Positions 1 to 7,170 of a DNA stretch of 11,686 nucleotides are shown here, piece after piece; position 1 is the stretch's first letter, and each line of letters opens with the position of its first letter. A program made the position numbers and the translations under genes. The notes below the pieces were generated by a model that saw nothing but the letters and a program-made list of their open reading frames with translations, had not been told where the DNA came from and did no database searches. Source of the stretch: Lachnospiraceae bacterium (GTDB lineage Bacteria > Bacillota > Clostridia > Lachnospirales > Lachnospiraceae); contig CAAFNG010000199.1 of NCBI GenBank assembly GCA_900764225.1, forward strand, positions 1 to 11,686, read 5' to 3'.

Positions 1-873
1 ATCCAGATATTCTGACCATTTTTCTGCGGCATCCGCTTCTCCCCTGAAAAGCACCTCCATAAACTGATCCAGATTTTCATAATTATCACCGGTCAGTGCA
101 CTGGCCGCACAGTAGGCATCCGCACATCCTTTCTTTCCACAGTAGCACTGTCTGCCACCTGGAACCAGGATCATATGACCGAATTCTCCCGCCTTCTGGT
201 TCTGTCCGGCAAACAGTTTCCCTTCAATACAGAACGCACCGCCAAGCGTATTGTTTAATGACAGATAGATCGCATCTTTGTACTGGTGAATATCCTCCGC
301 CATCATTGCTGCATTGGCATCATTCTCAAAATAAACCGGGCAGGAAAAAGCCTGCTCCAGGAAGCTTAAGCTGTAATTCTCAATCCGCAGTGCATGGGAC
401 TTCACAACAAGCTGCTGCTCCCGGCTGATGATACCCGGAATGGATATCCCGATTCCCAGAAGCTTATCCGGCTCTGCCATATCTGCAAGAAATTTTTTTA
501 CCAGGGAAGATAACTCCACACAGTAGGATGCTTCCGGAGAAAATTTCATTCTAACCCTCTGCTGTTTTTCGATCTCATATCCCATATTTACCAGAGCCAT
601 TCCCACATGATTGGCTGTGATCATAATTCCCAGAGCATAACGGTATCCTGGGTTGATTCCTATGCGCTTCGCCTTCCGTCCGCCTGTTGACGCATACTCA
701 CCGGTCTCCACCAGAACCCCGCTGCCGATCAGCTCATTTACATTGGAAAGAACCGTTGGCATACTCATGTTCAGATTCTTGGAGATCTCCACCTTTGAGG
801 TATTCTGATTATTGATCACATAGCTGATGATCCTGGATCTTGTATTGTTTTTTTTCTCTGCTTTTGGCGACAT
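1..873 (-). CDS. ROK-family transcriptional repressor (NagC/XylR type), 3' end missing
   Basis: The reading frame stays open from the ATG at 873 to the window edge: 291 residues, where HTH-bearing ROK proteins usually have about 380-400, so roughly the last 100 are outside. Residues about 11-60 form an N-terminal winged helix-turn-helix (VEISKNLNMSMPTVLSNVNELIGSG would span its core; key run at 28-52), ending in the GGRKAKR turn. The ROK sugar-binding and zinc region is present: GEFGH at 229-233 (E230, H233) and CYCGKKGC at 243-250, giving ligands H233, C243, C245 and C250. The NDANAA motif at 184-189 holds the usual kinase aspartate (D185). The N-terminal ATP motif (DxGGT) is replaced by MITANHV, which points to a repressor rather than a sugar kinase (inference). 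An AGAGG ribosome site lies 6 bases before the start. It follows the hybrid kinase on the same strand but has its own promoter. The inducer sugar cannot be told from the sequence. Confidence 0.9.
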   Translation of the reverse strand, partial: MSPKAEKKNNTRSRIISYVINNQNTSKVEISKNLNMSMPTVLSNVNELIGSGVLVETGEYASTGGRKAKRIGINPGYRYALGIMITANHVGMALVNMGYEIEKQQRVRMKFSPEASYCVELSSLVKKFLADMAEPDKLLGIGISIPGIISREQQLVVKSHALRIENYSLSFLEQAFSCPVYFENDANAAMMAEDIHQYKDAIYLSLNNTLGGAFCIEGKLFAGQNQKAGEFGHMILVPGGRQCYCGKKGCADAYCAASALTGDNYENLDQFMEVLFRGEADAAEKWSEYLD

Positions 874-880
874 ATCGAAC

Positions 881-904
881 CTCTTTTATAAACTCTTTTA
901 TAAA
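881..904 (-). repeat. Perfect tandem 12-bp repeat between ROK promoter and start codon (candidate operator)
   Basis: On the minus strand TTTATAAAAGAG occurs twice back to back without mismatch; each copy contains the self-complementary core TTTATAAA or close to it. The downstream copy supplies most of the ribosome-binding site of the ROK gene. The repeat begins immediately after the -10 box, so a protein bound here would block both transcription start and translation initiation. Autoregulation by the ROK protein is inferred from position only. Confidence 0.5.
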
Positions 905-907
905 AGA

Positions 908-936
908 ATGATAGCTTTTTTCGATAGGTTTGTAAA
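908..936 (-). promoter_or_regulatory. Promoter of the ROK repressor gene
   Basis: On the minus strand a -35 box TTTACA (931-936) and a -10 box TATCAT (908-913) are separated by exactly 17 bases. The boxes lie in the 76-bp gap after the kinase stop codon, so the ROK gene need not depend on kinase transcription. The predicted start site falls at the edge of the 12-bp tandem repeat. Confidence 0.65.
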
Positions 937-949
937 GTGTTTTTTGCAA

Positions 950-3900
950 CTACAGTTTCTCCAGAATCTGTTTTACCAGCTGCTGCACTTCCACAGGCTT
1001 GGCAATGTGACCATTCATTCCGGCCGCCCGGCATTTTTCCACACATTCCGGTGCTGTTTGAGCCGTCATTGCAAAAATAAGTATGCTCTGTGCATCCGGT
1101 CTGTCCATACCACGGATGAACTCTGTCGCCTGAAGTCCATCCATGACCGGCATCATCACATCCATCAGAATCACTGATATCTCCCCAGGAGCAGAACTGC
1201 CGAATTTTTCAACAGCTTCTTTTCCATTCCAGGCTTTCTCAACAGAAGCACCGTGCTCTGTAAGATAAAACTCCGCGATCTCCATATTGATCTCATTATC
1301 TTCCACCAGAAGAATATGTCTGCCCTGAAGTTCTTTTCCATCTGGAAGTATGTCCTGCTTCCGGATCTGGTGTTTGCCATGATCCAGCTTAAACGGAAGG
1401 CGGAAAATAAACGTTGTTCCAACTCCAAGCGTACTCTCAACCTCTATACTTCCATTCATCTGATCAATAAGATTCTTTACAATGGACATTCCAAGACCCG
1501 TTCCCCGATACTGGGTTCTCGCCCCGTTTTCTTCCTGATTAAAAGGTTTAAACAGTTTATTTTTCACAAACTCTTCGCTCATTCCGATCCCGGTATCAGT
1601 AATACGGAATTCATAGATAACCGTTGTACCATCGCAGGAGATTTCTTTTGTATAAGTATCAACCTTACCTCCGGGTTTATTATATTTAACAGAATTGCTG
1701 AGAAGATTCAACATAATTCGTTGTACCTGCAGAGCATCCCCGATCAGCGCAGTATGTTCCATTCTTTCTCTGTGTTTCCGGTGGGTCATTCCGGTTTCTA
1801 TCATCTGTGCATCGATCAGTGTTGCCACCTCATTCACCAGTAGCTCCAGATCAAATGGCTCCTCCTTCATCTGGGCGTTTCCGGATTCCAGCTTACTCAT
1901 ATCCAGCACATCATTGATCAGCGCCAGAAGATGTGTTGCTGAAAGCTCCAGTTTTTTCAGACTTTCATCCATTTTCTGCTGATCATTTCGGTTTTTCTGC
2001 ATAATATTCAACATTCCCATGATTCCGTTAATCGGTGTACGGATGTCATGGCTCATACGGTTCATAAACTCTGTTTTTGCCTTGCTTGCGGAATCTGCCT
2101 CTTCAAAAGCATGCTGCAGACGCTCATTTTCCTGCTGCTCCTTCTCGTGAAAGGCCGAAGTATCTTTAAACAGCATGATACCGTGCACAACGATCTGCTC
2201 TCTGCCTGTACTGCTGTCATAAAGTGTATCCTTGGACATCAGTACTGTTTTCTGCAGCCACACAAATTTTCCATCTGCAGTTTTTTCCCGAAATTCCACA
2301 ATAATCTGTTTGGCACCTGTACGAAAACGCTCCAGAAGTTTGTCTGTCGAATCGACGATACGATAATTTTCCAACGTTTCCTCTGCTACAAAAGCACGCC
2401 TTTTCTCACAGTATTCATTGTAAGAGCAGGGCAACTCCAGATCTTTCAGAAATCCCATGATTCCCTTCTGATAAAAAGCCTGCTCCATCCTGTCATTCGT
2501 AAGATTGACCATATACCCTGCTTCTGCAGTCTCCAGAAGCGCATCCACATAATTTCCATTCTCAACAATCGACTGGCGGAGCTGTTCATAATATCTGGTA
2601 AGACGTGCCTTTTCGCTGACTCTGATTTCTGAGCTGTCCTGAAAATCCTCAAACCCCAGCACGAAATGATGCAGTCTTCCATCCTCAGCCGCATTGATAA
2701 AAAGTATCGTCATTTTTCCATACTGAAGTTTTTCCTGTTTCTGATACTGATAAGGGATCTCAAGTTTTCCGGACTTCGCATCAAGCTGCTCATCAAGATA
2801 GGAAATCTGCAGTTTTTCCCGAAGTTTCTTTCTGGTATCACCTGTGGAAAAATCCTCTACGATCTGTTCCACAGCACCGGAATAGCTTCCATCCTCAGCC
2901 AGAATAAAGTCTTCGCCGACACGAAGAATACGATAATCATCCAGCCTGGCATTGCAGTACAAACATGCCGAAAAATCATAGCCTTGTTTTTTCACATGAT
3001 CCAGAATTTTCCGGTCTGTTTTCTGCCGGTCGGAAGCCTCCTTCAGCTTGGCACGATTTTTATCAATGTACATGTTTTTGTCCGCATAGCGAAAAAGATC
3101 TCTCAATGTACTTTTCTCAAAATCCGCCATACTGGCATAGCCTGCTGCGTAGCTTATCGGCATTTCGGGATGGCTCCTGGAATATTCTTCGGCATGCTTC
3201 CGGATTCCCTGAAGACATTCCCTGATTCCCTTATCATCCAGTCCCTTCAGAACCGCGATAAATTCATCCCCTCCGTCACGTCCCACAAAATGCTCTCCCG
3301 GAACTGCTTCGCGGAGAAGAATCGCAAAAGACCGGATATATTCATCACCTTTTTCATGTCCCAGATTATTATTGATCGTTCTGAGGTTATTCAGGTCAAA
3401 CACACAGACTGCAATGTTCTCTCCATTTTCGGCGGCTTCTGCTCCGTCCAGAATTTCTTCACATTTATTTTTATTTGGAAGACCTGTAGCCTCATCCAGG
3501 TAAACTTTTTTCTGAAGAATTCGGTTCTGAGCTGCAAAACGCAGAGCACGCACTAGTTCTCCCGCAATAAGAAGAATAAGTCCTGCAATATCCACTATGA
3601 CTACCTTCTCCAGATGATCCAGGGAAGTCGCTTTTTTCTGGGAATAAGCTTCTGCAAGTCCGGTAGCTTCATCACAGATCTGAAAAAATTTCTCACTCTT
3701 TGCAATGATATCTGTGCTCTCATAACCCTTCTCACGGACAAGCAGGATCTCTTTTTTCAGCTCCTGAAAGTACCTGTCCAGCTCTGTCATCTTATCCTGA
3801 AAAGCCTGATCATCCAGTCTCACAAAATTCAGCTCATCACTGCCGTTGCGAAGTCCATCTATGTAGGAAGAGATCGTACCGCACATTTTGTCCTGCGGCT

Positions 3901-4105
3901 GTCCTGCATCCTCGAGCTTTATCATTCGCTGAGTTCCGCCGCGCACCAGACCTGCATAATTGACGATACGCGCAGTTCCCTGAATCTGTCCGACCATGAC
4001 CATGATACTAAAAAACAGCACGATCAGTATCACTGTCAGCACTGTCATACCTGCCCGCATCATGTATGACAATTTTTTATTTGAACTTTTCTTTGTGTTT
4101 TTCAT
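950..4105 (-). CDS. Membrane hybrid sensor histidine kinase with internal GGDEF domain and C-terminal receiver
   Basis: 1051 residues. A first membrane helix at about 17-38 and a second at about 167-187 flank an extracellular helical region of about 125 residues, whose start (RIVNYAGLVRGGTQRM, 46-61) resembles the NarX/PilJ-type sensor bundle. A GGDEF domain covers about 200-352, with the intact GGDEF signature at 278-282, metal aspartate D237 and NNNLGHEKGD at 245-254; no RxxD inhibitory site precedes it. Two PAS-like regions follow (about 365-490 and 519-648). A short coiled coil leads to the HisKA domain, with phosphoacceptor H686 in SHDIRTP, then the HATPase with N-box NLLSN (800-804), DTGIGM (837-842) and GTGLGMS (868-874). 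The receiver spans about 928-1051, with D982 in MDVMMPVMDG, T1014 and K1036. Expected role: an unknown external signal drives autophosphorylation and relay from H686 to D982, perhaps with cyclic-di-GMP synthesis. No HPt protein or output regulator is nearby. The ribosome site is weak (GGGG 11 bases upstream), so the exact start is less certain than the frame. Confidence 0.92.
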   Translation of the reverse strand: MKNTKKSSNKKLSYMMRAGMTVLTVILIVLFFSIMVMVGQIQGTARIVNYAGLVRGGTQRMIKLEDAGQPQDKMCGTISSYIDGLRNGSDELNFVRLDDQAFQDKMTELDRYFQELKKEILLVREKGYESTDIIAKSEKFFQICDEATGLAEAYSQKKATSLDHLEKVVIVDIAGLILLIAGELVRALRFAAQNRILQKKVYLDEATGLPNKNKCEEILDGAEAAENGENIAVCVFDLNNLRTINNNLGHEKGDEYIRSFAILLREAVPGEHFVGRDGGDEFIAVLKGLDDKGIRECLQGIRKHAEEYSRSHPEMPISYAAGYASMADFEKSTLRDLFRYADKNMYIDKNRAKLKEASDRQKTDRKILDHVKKQGYDFSACLYCNARLDDYRILRVGEDFILAEDGSYSGAVEQIVEDFSTGDTRKKLREKLQISYLDEQLDAKSGKLEIPYQYQKQEKLQYGKMTILFINAAEDGRLHHFVLGFEDFQDSSEIRVSEKARLTRYYEQLRQSIVENGNYVDALLETAEAGYMVNLTNDRMEQAFYQKGIMGFLKDLELPCSYNEYCEKRRAFVAEETLENYRIVDSTDKLLERFRTGAKQIIVEFREKTADGKFVWLQKTVLMSKDTLYDSSTGREQIVVHGIMLFKDTSAFHEKEQQENERLQHAFEEADSASKAKTEFMNRMSHDIRTPINGIMGMLNIMQKNRNDQQKMDESLKKLELSATHLLALINDVLDMSKLESGNAQMKEEPFDLELLVNEVATLIDAQMIETGMTHRKHRERMEHTALIGDALQVQRIMLNLLSNSVKYNKPGGKVDTYTKEISCDGTTVIYEFRITDTGIGMSEEFVKNKLFKPFNQEENGARTQYRGTGLGMSIVKNLIDQMNGSIEVESTLGVGTTFIFRLPFKLDHGKHQIRKQDILPDGKELQGRHILLVEDNEINMEIAEFYLTEHGASVEKAWNGKEAVEKFGSSAPGEISVILMDVMMPVMDGLQATEFIRGMDRPDAQSILIFAMTAQTAPECVEKCRAAGMNGHIAKPVEVQQLVKQILEKL

Positions 4106-4155
4106 AGAAATTTATGCCCCGTTTTTTGTCTTTTTTTCGAAATCGAGTTGTTCCC

Positions 4156-4184
4156 ATTGTAGCCTCAAGTATGTTGATTTTCAA
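4156..4184 (-). promoter_or_regulatory. Promoter of the hybrid kinase gene
   Basis: On the minus strand TTGAAA (4179-4184) and TACAAT (4156-4161) are spaced by 17 bases, giving a leader of about 45 bases before the kinase ATG. A small inverted repeat, GTTGA-TTT-TCAAC at 4173-4185, covers the -35 box and could be an operator, although five-base arms can occur by chance. Confidence 0.65.
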
Positions 4185-4284
4185 CCTGTTTGTCTGTTTT
4201 TTTTCGCATACAGAATGTGCAAAATAATATTCGAACTCAGCTTCCGGATCTTTTTCAGACGGTAAAACCAATGTATTTTTTTTA

Positions 4285-4313
4285 TTGCTTTATGTACAAT
4301 TCAGACTTATAAT
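4285..4313 (+). promoter_or_regulatory. Promoter of the 173-residue unknown gene
   Basis: TTGCTT (4285-4290), a 17-base spacer and a consensus TATAAT (4308-4313). The predicted leader is about 50 bases and ends in a strong TGGAGG ribosome site at 4359-4364. Together with the kinase promoter it makes a divergent control region; about 100 bp separate the two -35 boxes, and I see nothing else identifiable in that stretch. Confidence 0.7.
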
Positions 4314-4371
4314 AAAAGGTACAAAAAACACGTAAGATCCTACATGGAAATAAAATTCTGGAGGAAATATT

Positions 4372-4893
4372 ATGAACGAAGAACTTTTTAACGAAGCGTC
4401 AAGATCCAATGTCCTTTCCAAGAAACTGATTGATCAGCTTCAAGAGAGCATGAGCTACAGCAGTATTTCCTTTGTGAACTGGACGATCGAAGTCCTGAAG
4501 CTGCTGAAAGCACGTATCGAACGTGGTGACAAGATCACTGATGAAGTGACCGGCAAGACCTATGATCTGCTTTCTTTCCATAAATTCGTGGAAGATAATT
4601 TTTCCGACTATATCACAGGTCAGGTATTTAATGTATCCTTCCGGGCACAGAAGGTATATTTTTCACTGGAGGCCTGTCCGGGCGGCTACAATCTTATCAT
4701 GGCGGACGATGGCAACCAGAAGACCTACCGCTGGATCTCCAGCCTCAGCAAACGTTTCTCACTGGTAGAGATGATTGCCACAGGAATCGTTTATATCAAA
4801 GATACCCGTACCGATACCTATCAGCCATTTATTTCCGGAAGCGGTAAATATTGTAAATATGATAAAGAAACCGGTATGATCGTCGAATTGTAA
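4372..4893 (+). CDS. Hypothetical protein, 173 residues, family not recognised
   Basis: I do not recognise this protein. It is a well-supported gene: consensus promoter, TGGAGG ribosome site 7 bases before the ATG, and a strong terminator hairpin directly after the stop. The N-terminal half (about 1-80) looks mainly helical and charged, with a stretch around LLKARIERGDKITDE at 44-58. The C-terminal half (about 82-173) alternates hydrophobic and polar residues as in a beta-rich fold and holds a glycine-rich turn ACPGGY (101-106) and the segment SGSGKYCKYDKETG (155-168). No signal peptide, membrane helix, helix-turn-helix or nucleotide-binding loop is visible; two cysteines (C102, C161) are far apart. 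It appears to be a soluble cytoplasmic protein. It is transcribed divergently from the hybrid kinase, which allows but does not prove a link to its signalling. Confidence 0.85.
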   Translation: MNEELFNEASRSNVLSKKLIDQLQESMSYSSISFVNWTIEVLKLLKARIERGDKITDEVTGKTYDLLSFHKFVEDNFSDYITGQVFNVSFRAQKVYFSLEACPGGYNLIMADDGNQKTYRWISSLSKRFSLVEMIATGIVYIKDTRTDTYQPFISGSGKYCKYDKETGMIVEL

Positions 4894-4906
4894 GTCAACA
4901 AACAGT

Positions 4907-4941
4907 CAGGGGGAATTTGCTATATCAGCAGATTCCCCCTG
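4907..4941. terminator. Intrinsic terminator between convergent genes
   Basis: CAGGGGGAAT at 4907-4916 pairs perfectly with ATTCCCCCTG at 4932-4941 around a 15-base loop that can add a few inner pairs. On the plus strand it is followed by the T-rich TGTTTTCTC, so it mainly ends the 173-residue gene; on the minus strand, past the Nudix stop, the T-tract is weaker. Confidence 0.75.
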
Positions 4942-4948
4942 TGTTTTC

Positions 4949-5560
4949 TCAGATCCTCTTCAAAAAATCAAACGGCTCCTCTTCATTCAGGAAATGCATC
5001 AGCATATAGGAGCATACGATCGCAACTCTCTCTTCTTTCAGAATCCTGCGGACTTCGTCTCTGTCCGCGATGACAACCTCGATTTCCTCGCTGTCCTCCT
5101 GTGCCGCTGCACTGATCTCACCGCTGGCATAGCCGTAAACAGTTGCACAGGACTCATCTGTCATTCCGATCGTCGTAAAGTACGGCTTCTCAAAAGCCTC
5201 ATCAACCTTCAGTGGATCAAGCTTCAGTCCTGTTTCCTCAAAAAGCTCCCGCACTGCACTCTCATGAAAATCCTCGCCCGGCTCCACCAGGCCTGCCGGA
5301 AATTCATAAATATATCCCCCTATCGTGTAGCGGTACTGACGGATCAGAACTACTTTATCATGATTCTCACCGTAAACACTGTAGATGATCACGCCATCCG
5401 GGTGATTCTCCCTTGTAGAAAGCTTCATATCTTCTACACTCTTCGCTCTGGAAGCCACAAAATAAGAAACCGGTGTGTTATGTACACTGGTCGCATCCAC
5501 CCCGTAAAGATTCACGAATTTATTGTCTGTAAGTTTTTTTACACTGTTGATCTTACCCAT
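4949..5560 (-). CDS. Nudix hydrolase, ADP-ribose pyrophosphatase type
   Basis: 203 residues. A complete Nudix box (GX5EX7REUXEEXGU) runs from G90 to L112: GLVEPGE, then seven residues, then RELFEETGL, which supplies the metal-binding glutamates. The preceding VLIRQYRYTIGGYIYEFPAG (71-90) is typical of the NudF/ADP-ribose pyrophosphatase subfamily, where arginines and the EFPAG strand hold the substrate. The expected reaction is hydrolysis of ADP-ribose or a related nucleoside diphosphate sugar to AMP and ribose 5-phosphate in the cytoplasm; the actual substrate cannot be fixed from sequence. An AAGGAG site lies 10 bases before the ATG. The gene stands alone, with its own promoter, convergent with the 173-residue gene and divergent from the MATE gene. 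Confidence 0.88.
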   Translation of the reverse strand: MGKINSVKKLTDNKFVNLYGVDATSVHNTPVSYFVASRAKSVEDMKLSTRENHPDGVIIYSVYGENHDKVVLIRQYRYTIGGYIYEFPAGLVEPGEDFHESAVRELFEETGLKLDPLKVDEAFEKPYFTTIGMTDESCATVYGYASGEISAAAQEDSEEIEVVIADRDEVRRILKEERVAIVCSYMLMHFLNEEEPFDFLKRI

Positions 5561-5609
5561 CTTAAAAAAGCTCCTTCCGAAATATTTTCTGCTGAAATTT
5601 CATAAAAAC

Positions 5610-5638
5610 ATTGTAGCCCATCTCAGAAGAAAGGTCAA
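5610..5638 (-). promoter_or_regulatory. Promoter of the Nudix hydrolase gene
   Basis: On the minus strand TTGACC (5633-5638), a 17-base spacer and TACAAT (5610-5615). The leader to the ATG at 5560 is about 43 bases and includes the AAGGAG ribosome site. Confidence 0.7.
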
Positions 5639-5666
5639 TTTTATGCTTTCACTCATCTGAAAAAAA

Positions 5667-5675
5667 TGTTATACT
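5667..5675 (+). promoter_or_regulatory. Candidate extended -10 promoter of the MATE gene
   Basis: TGTTATACT is an extended -10 element (TGn followed by TATACT at 5670-5675). No good -35 box is found 16-18 bases upstream, as is common for extended -10 promoters. A second possible -10, TACAAT at 5681-5686, has a poor -35 (CTGAAA). Either start would place the hairpin at 5695-5726 inside the transcript leader. Confidence 0.45.
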
Positions 5676-5694
5676 CAACGTACAATTACACTTT

Positions 5695-5730
5695 GACAGC
5701 CTTTCTGCTTCTGCAAAAATGCTGTCTTTT
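5695..5730 (+). terminator. Terminator-like hairpin in the MATE leader (possible attenuator)
   Basis: GACAGC (5695-5700) pairs with GCTGTC (5721-5726), with TTT/AAA pairs possible inside, and the second arm runs straight into TTTT and ATTA. It lies downstream of the candidate promoters and upstream of the MATE start, so it could stop transcripts early and act as an attenuator. The stem is short, and no riboswitch family was recognised. Confidence 0.35.
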
Positions 5731-5765
5731 ATTACGCAATATCTACTAAGAAAGAAGGAAAAAAA

Positions 5766-7154
5766 TTGAAAAACCAGACAACTGCCACTCAGGCTGGGAA
5801 TCCCCTGGGAACAGCTCCCGTAGGCAGCCTGATCGCAAAATTCGCCATTCCCGCGATCATCAGTATGCTGGTCAGTGCCCTTTATAATATTGTCGATCAG
5901 ATTTTTATCGGGCAGGGGGTGGGAATGCTTGGAAATGCGGCTACCAATATCGCTTTTCCGGTAACGATCATCTCCACAGCGGCAGCACTTCTCCTTGGTA
6001 TCGGAAGTGCCTCCAATTATAACCTGGAAATGGGTGCAGGCCATGAAAAAAAAGCCAGCTCTATCGCAGGAACCGGACTTTCCTCACTGGTGTTCTTCGG
6101 CGCAGTGATCGCAATGATCGTTCTTCTGTTCCTGAAGCCACTGCTCACTTTTTTTGGCGGAACGCTGGATGTAATGCCATATGCCATTGACTATATGGGA
6201 ATCACAGCCATCGGTCTCCCGTTTTATGTTCTGAGTACCGGCGGCAATCATCTGGTCCGTGCAGACCGAAGCCCCACATACTCCATGACCTGTACACTGA
6301 TCGGTGCCATTATCAATACGATCCTGGATCCACTTTTTATCTTCGGATTCGGGTGGGGCATCAAGGGCGCTGCATGGGCAACCGTGATCGGACAGATGGT
6401 TTCCGGATTACTGGTCATCTTCTATTTCGCAAGACTGCGAAAAATGTATCTTGACCGTTCCATGCTGATCCCCCAAATGCAAAATCTGTCCATGATCTTT
6501 TCCCTGGGACTTGCGGCATGTATCAATCAGATCGCCATGGCTGCCGTCCAGATCGTCATGAACAATATCCTTCGTCATTATGGCGCAGCTTCTGTTTATG
6601 GAAGTGATATTCCCATCGCCTGCGTTGGTATCATCTCAAAAGTCAACCAGGTATTCATGGCTATCTGTATCGGAATATCGCAGGGTTCCCAGCCCATCTG
6701 GGGCTTTAACTACGGTGCCGAAAATTACAGCCGTGTACGTCAGACATATCGCTATTCTGTGACCTTATGTACTGTGATCGCAACGATATTTTTTATCTGC
6801 TTCCAGTTTTTCCCACATCAGATCGTAAGCATCTTCGGAAACGGAAGCGACCTGTACTTCCAGTTTGCAGAACGTTATCTCAAGATCTTCATGCTGATGA
6901 CCTTTGCCAACGGTATCCAGCCTATGTCCTCCGGATTCTTTACCTCCATCGGTAAGGCAAAGCTGGGTATTGTCATGTCCCTCACAAGACAGGTGATCTT
7001 CCTGCTGCCGCTGATCATCATCTTCCCGCTTTTCATGGGAATCGACGGTGTCATGTACGCAGGTCCGATCGCAGATACTGCTGCTTTCGTACTTGCAGTT
7101 ATTTTTGCCAGAAGAGAGCTCGGCATTATGAAAAATGCCGAAAGAACTGCATAG
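5766..7154 (+). CDS. MATE-family multidrug/sodium antiporter
   Basis: 462 residues, the normal size for the family, with about twelve hydrophobic segments. The opening NPLGTAPVG at 12-20, followed by KFAIPAIISMLVSALYNIVD (25-44) and IFIGQGVG at 46-53, is the characteristic first helix of the bacterial MATE (NorM/DinF-related) group. A second homologous half starts near residue 240 with LSMIFSLGLAACINQIAMAA, and QGSQPIWGFNYGAE (306-319) is the matching conserved loop. It should export cationic drugs or metabolites across the cytoplasmic membrane using an ion gradient; the substrate is unknown. The start is TTG: no ATG or GTG lies upstream in frame, the next ATG (residue 34) would remove half of the first helix, and an AAGGA site sits about 7 bases before the TTG. 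It is divergent from the Nudix gene. Confidence 0.92.
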   Translation: MKNQTTATQAGNPLGTAPVGSLIAKFAIPAIISMLVSALYNIVDQIFIGQGVGMLGNAATNIAFPVTIISTAAALLLGIGSASNYNLEMGAGHEKKASSIAGTGLSSLVFFGAVIAMIVLLFLKPLLTFFGGTLDVMPYAIDYMGITAIGLPFYVLSTGGNHLVRADRSPTYSMTCTLIGAIINTILDPLFIFGFGWGIKGAAWATVIGQMVSGLLVIFYFARLRKMYLDRSMLIPQMQNLSMIFSLGLAACINQIAMAAVQIVMNNILRHYGAASVYGSDIPIACVGIISKVNQVFMAICIGISQGSQPIWGFNYGAENYSRVRQTYRYSVTLCTVIATIFFICFQFFPHQIVSIFGNGSDLYFQFAERYLKIFMLMTFANGIQPMSSGFFTSIGKAKLGIVMSLTRQVIFLLPLIIIFPLFMGIDGVMYAGPIADTAAFVLAVIFARRELGIMKNAERTA

Positions 7155-7170
7155 CAATACAACAAGCCGT

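Noticed and set aside
96..428. Plus-strand frame of 110 codons at the left end
   Set aside because: Antisense to the ROK zinc motif region; histidine- and proline-rich shadow translation.
2666..3556. Long plus-strand open frame (296 codons) inside the kinase gene
   Set aside because: Antisense to well-supported kinase domains, no recognisable domain, poor start context; a shadow of codon bias.
4077..4271. 64-codon minus-strand frame overlapping the kinase start
   Set aside because: It contains the kinase promoter and overlaps the kinase start in another frame; no ribosome site and no recognisable domain.
4156..5638. Shared GGCTACAATG in the kinase and Nudix promoters as a common regulatory motif
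   Set aside because: The match is mainly the -10 consensus plus a few bases, which is not enough to claim a shared regulator.
5693..5716. Consensus -35 box TTGACA at 5693-5698 as the main MATE promoter
   Set aside because: No acceptable -10 box lies 16-18 bases downstream, and the bases are part of the leader hairpin.
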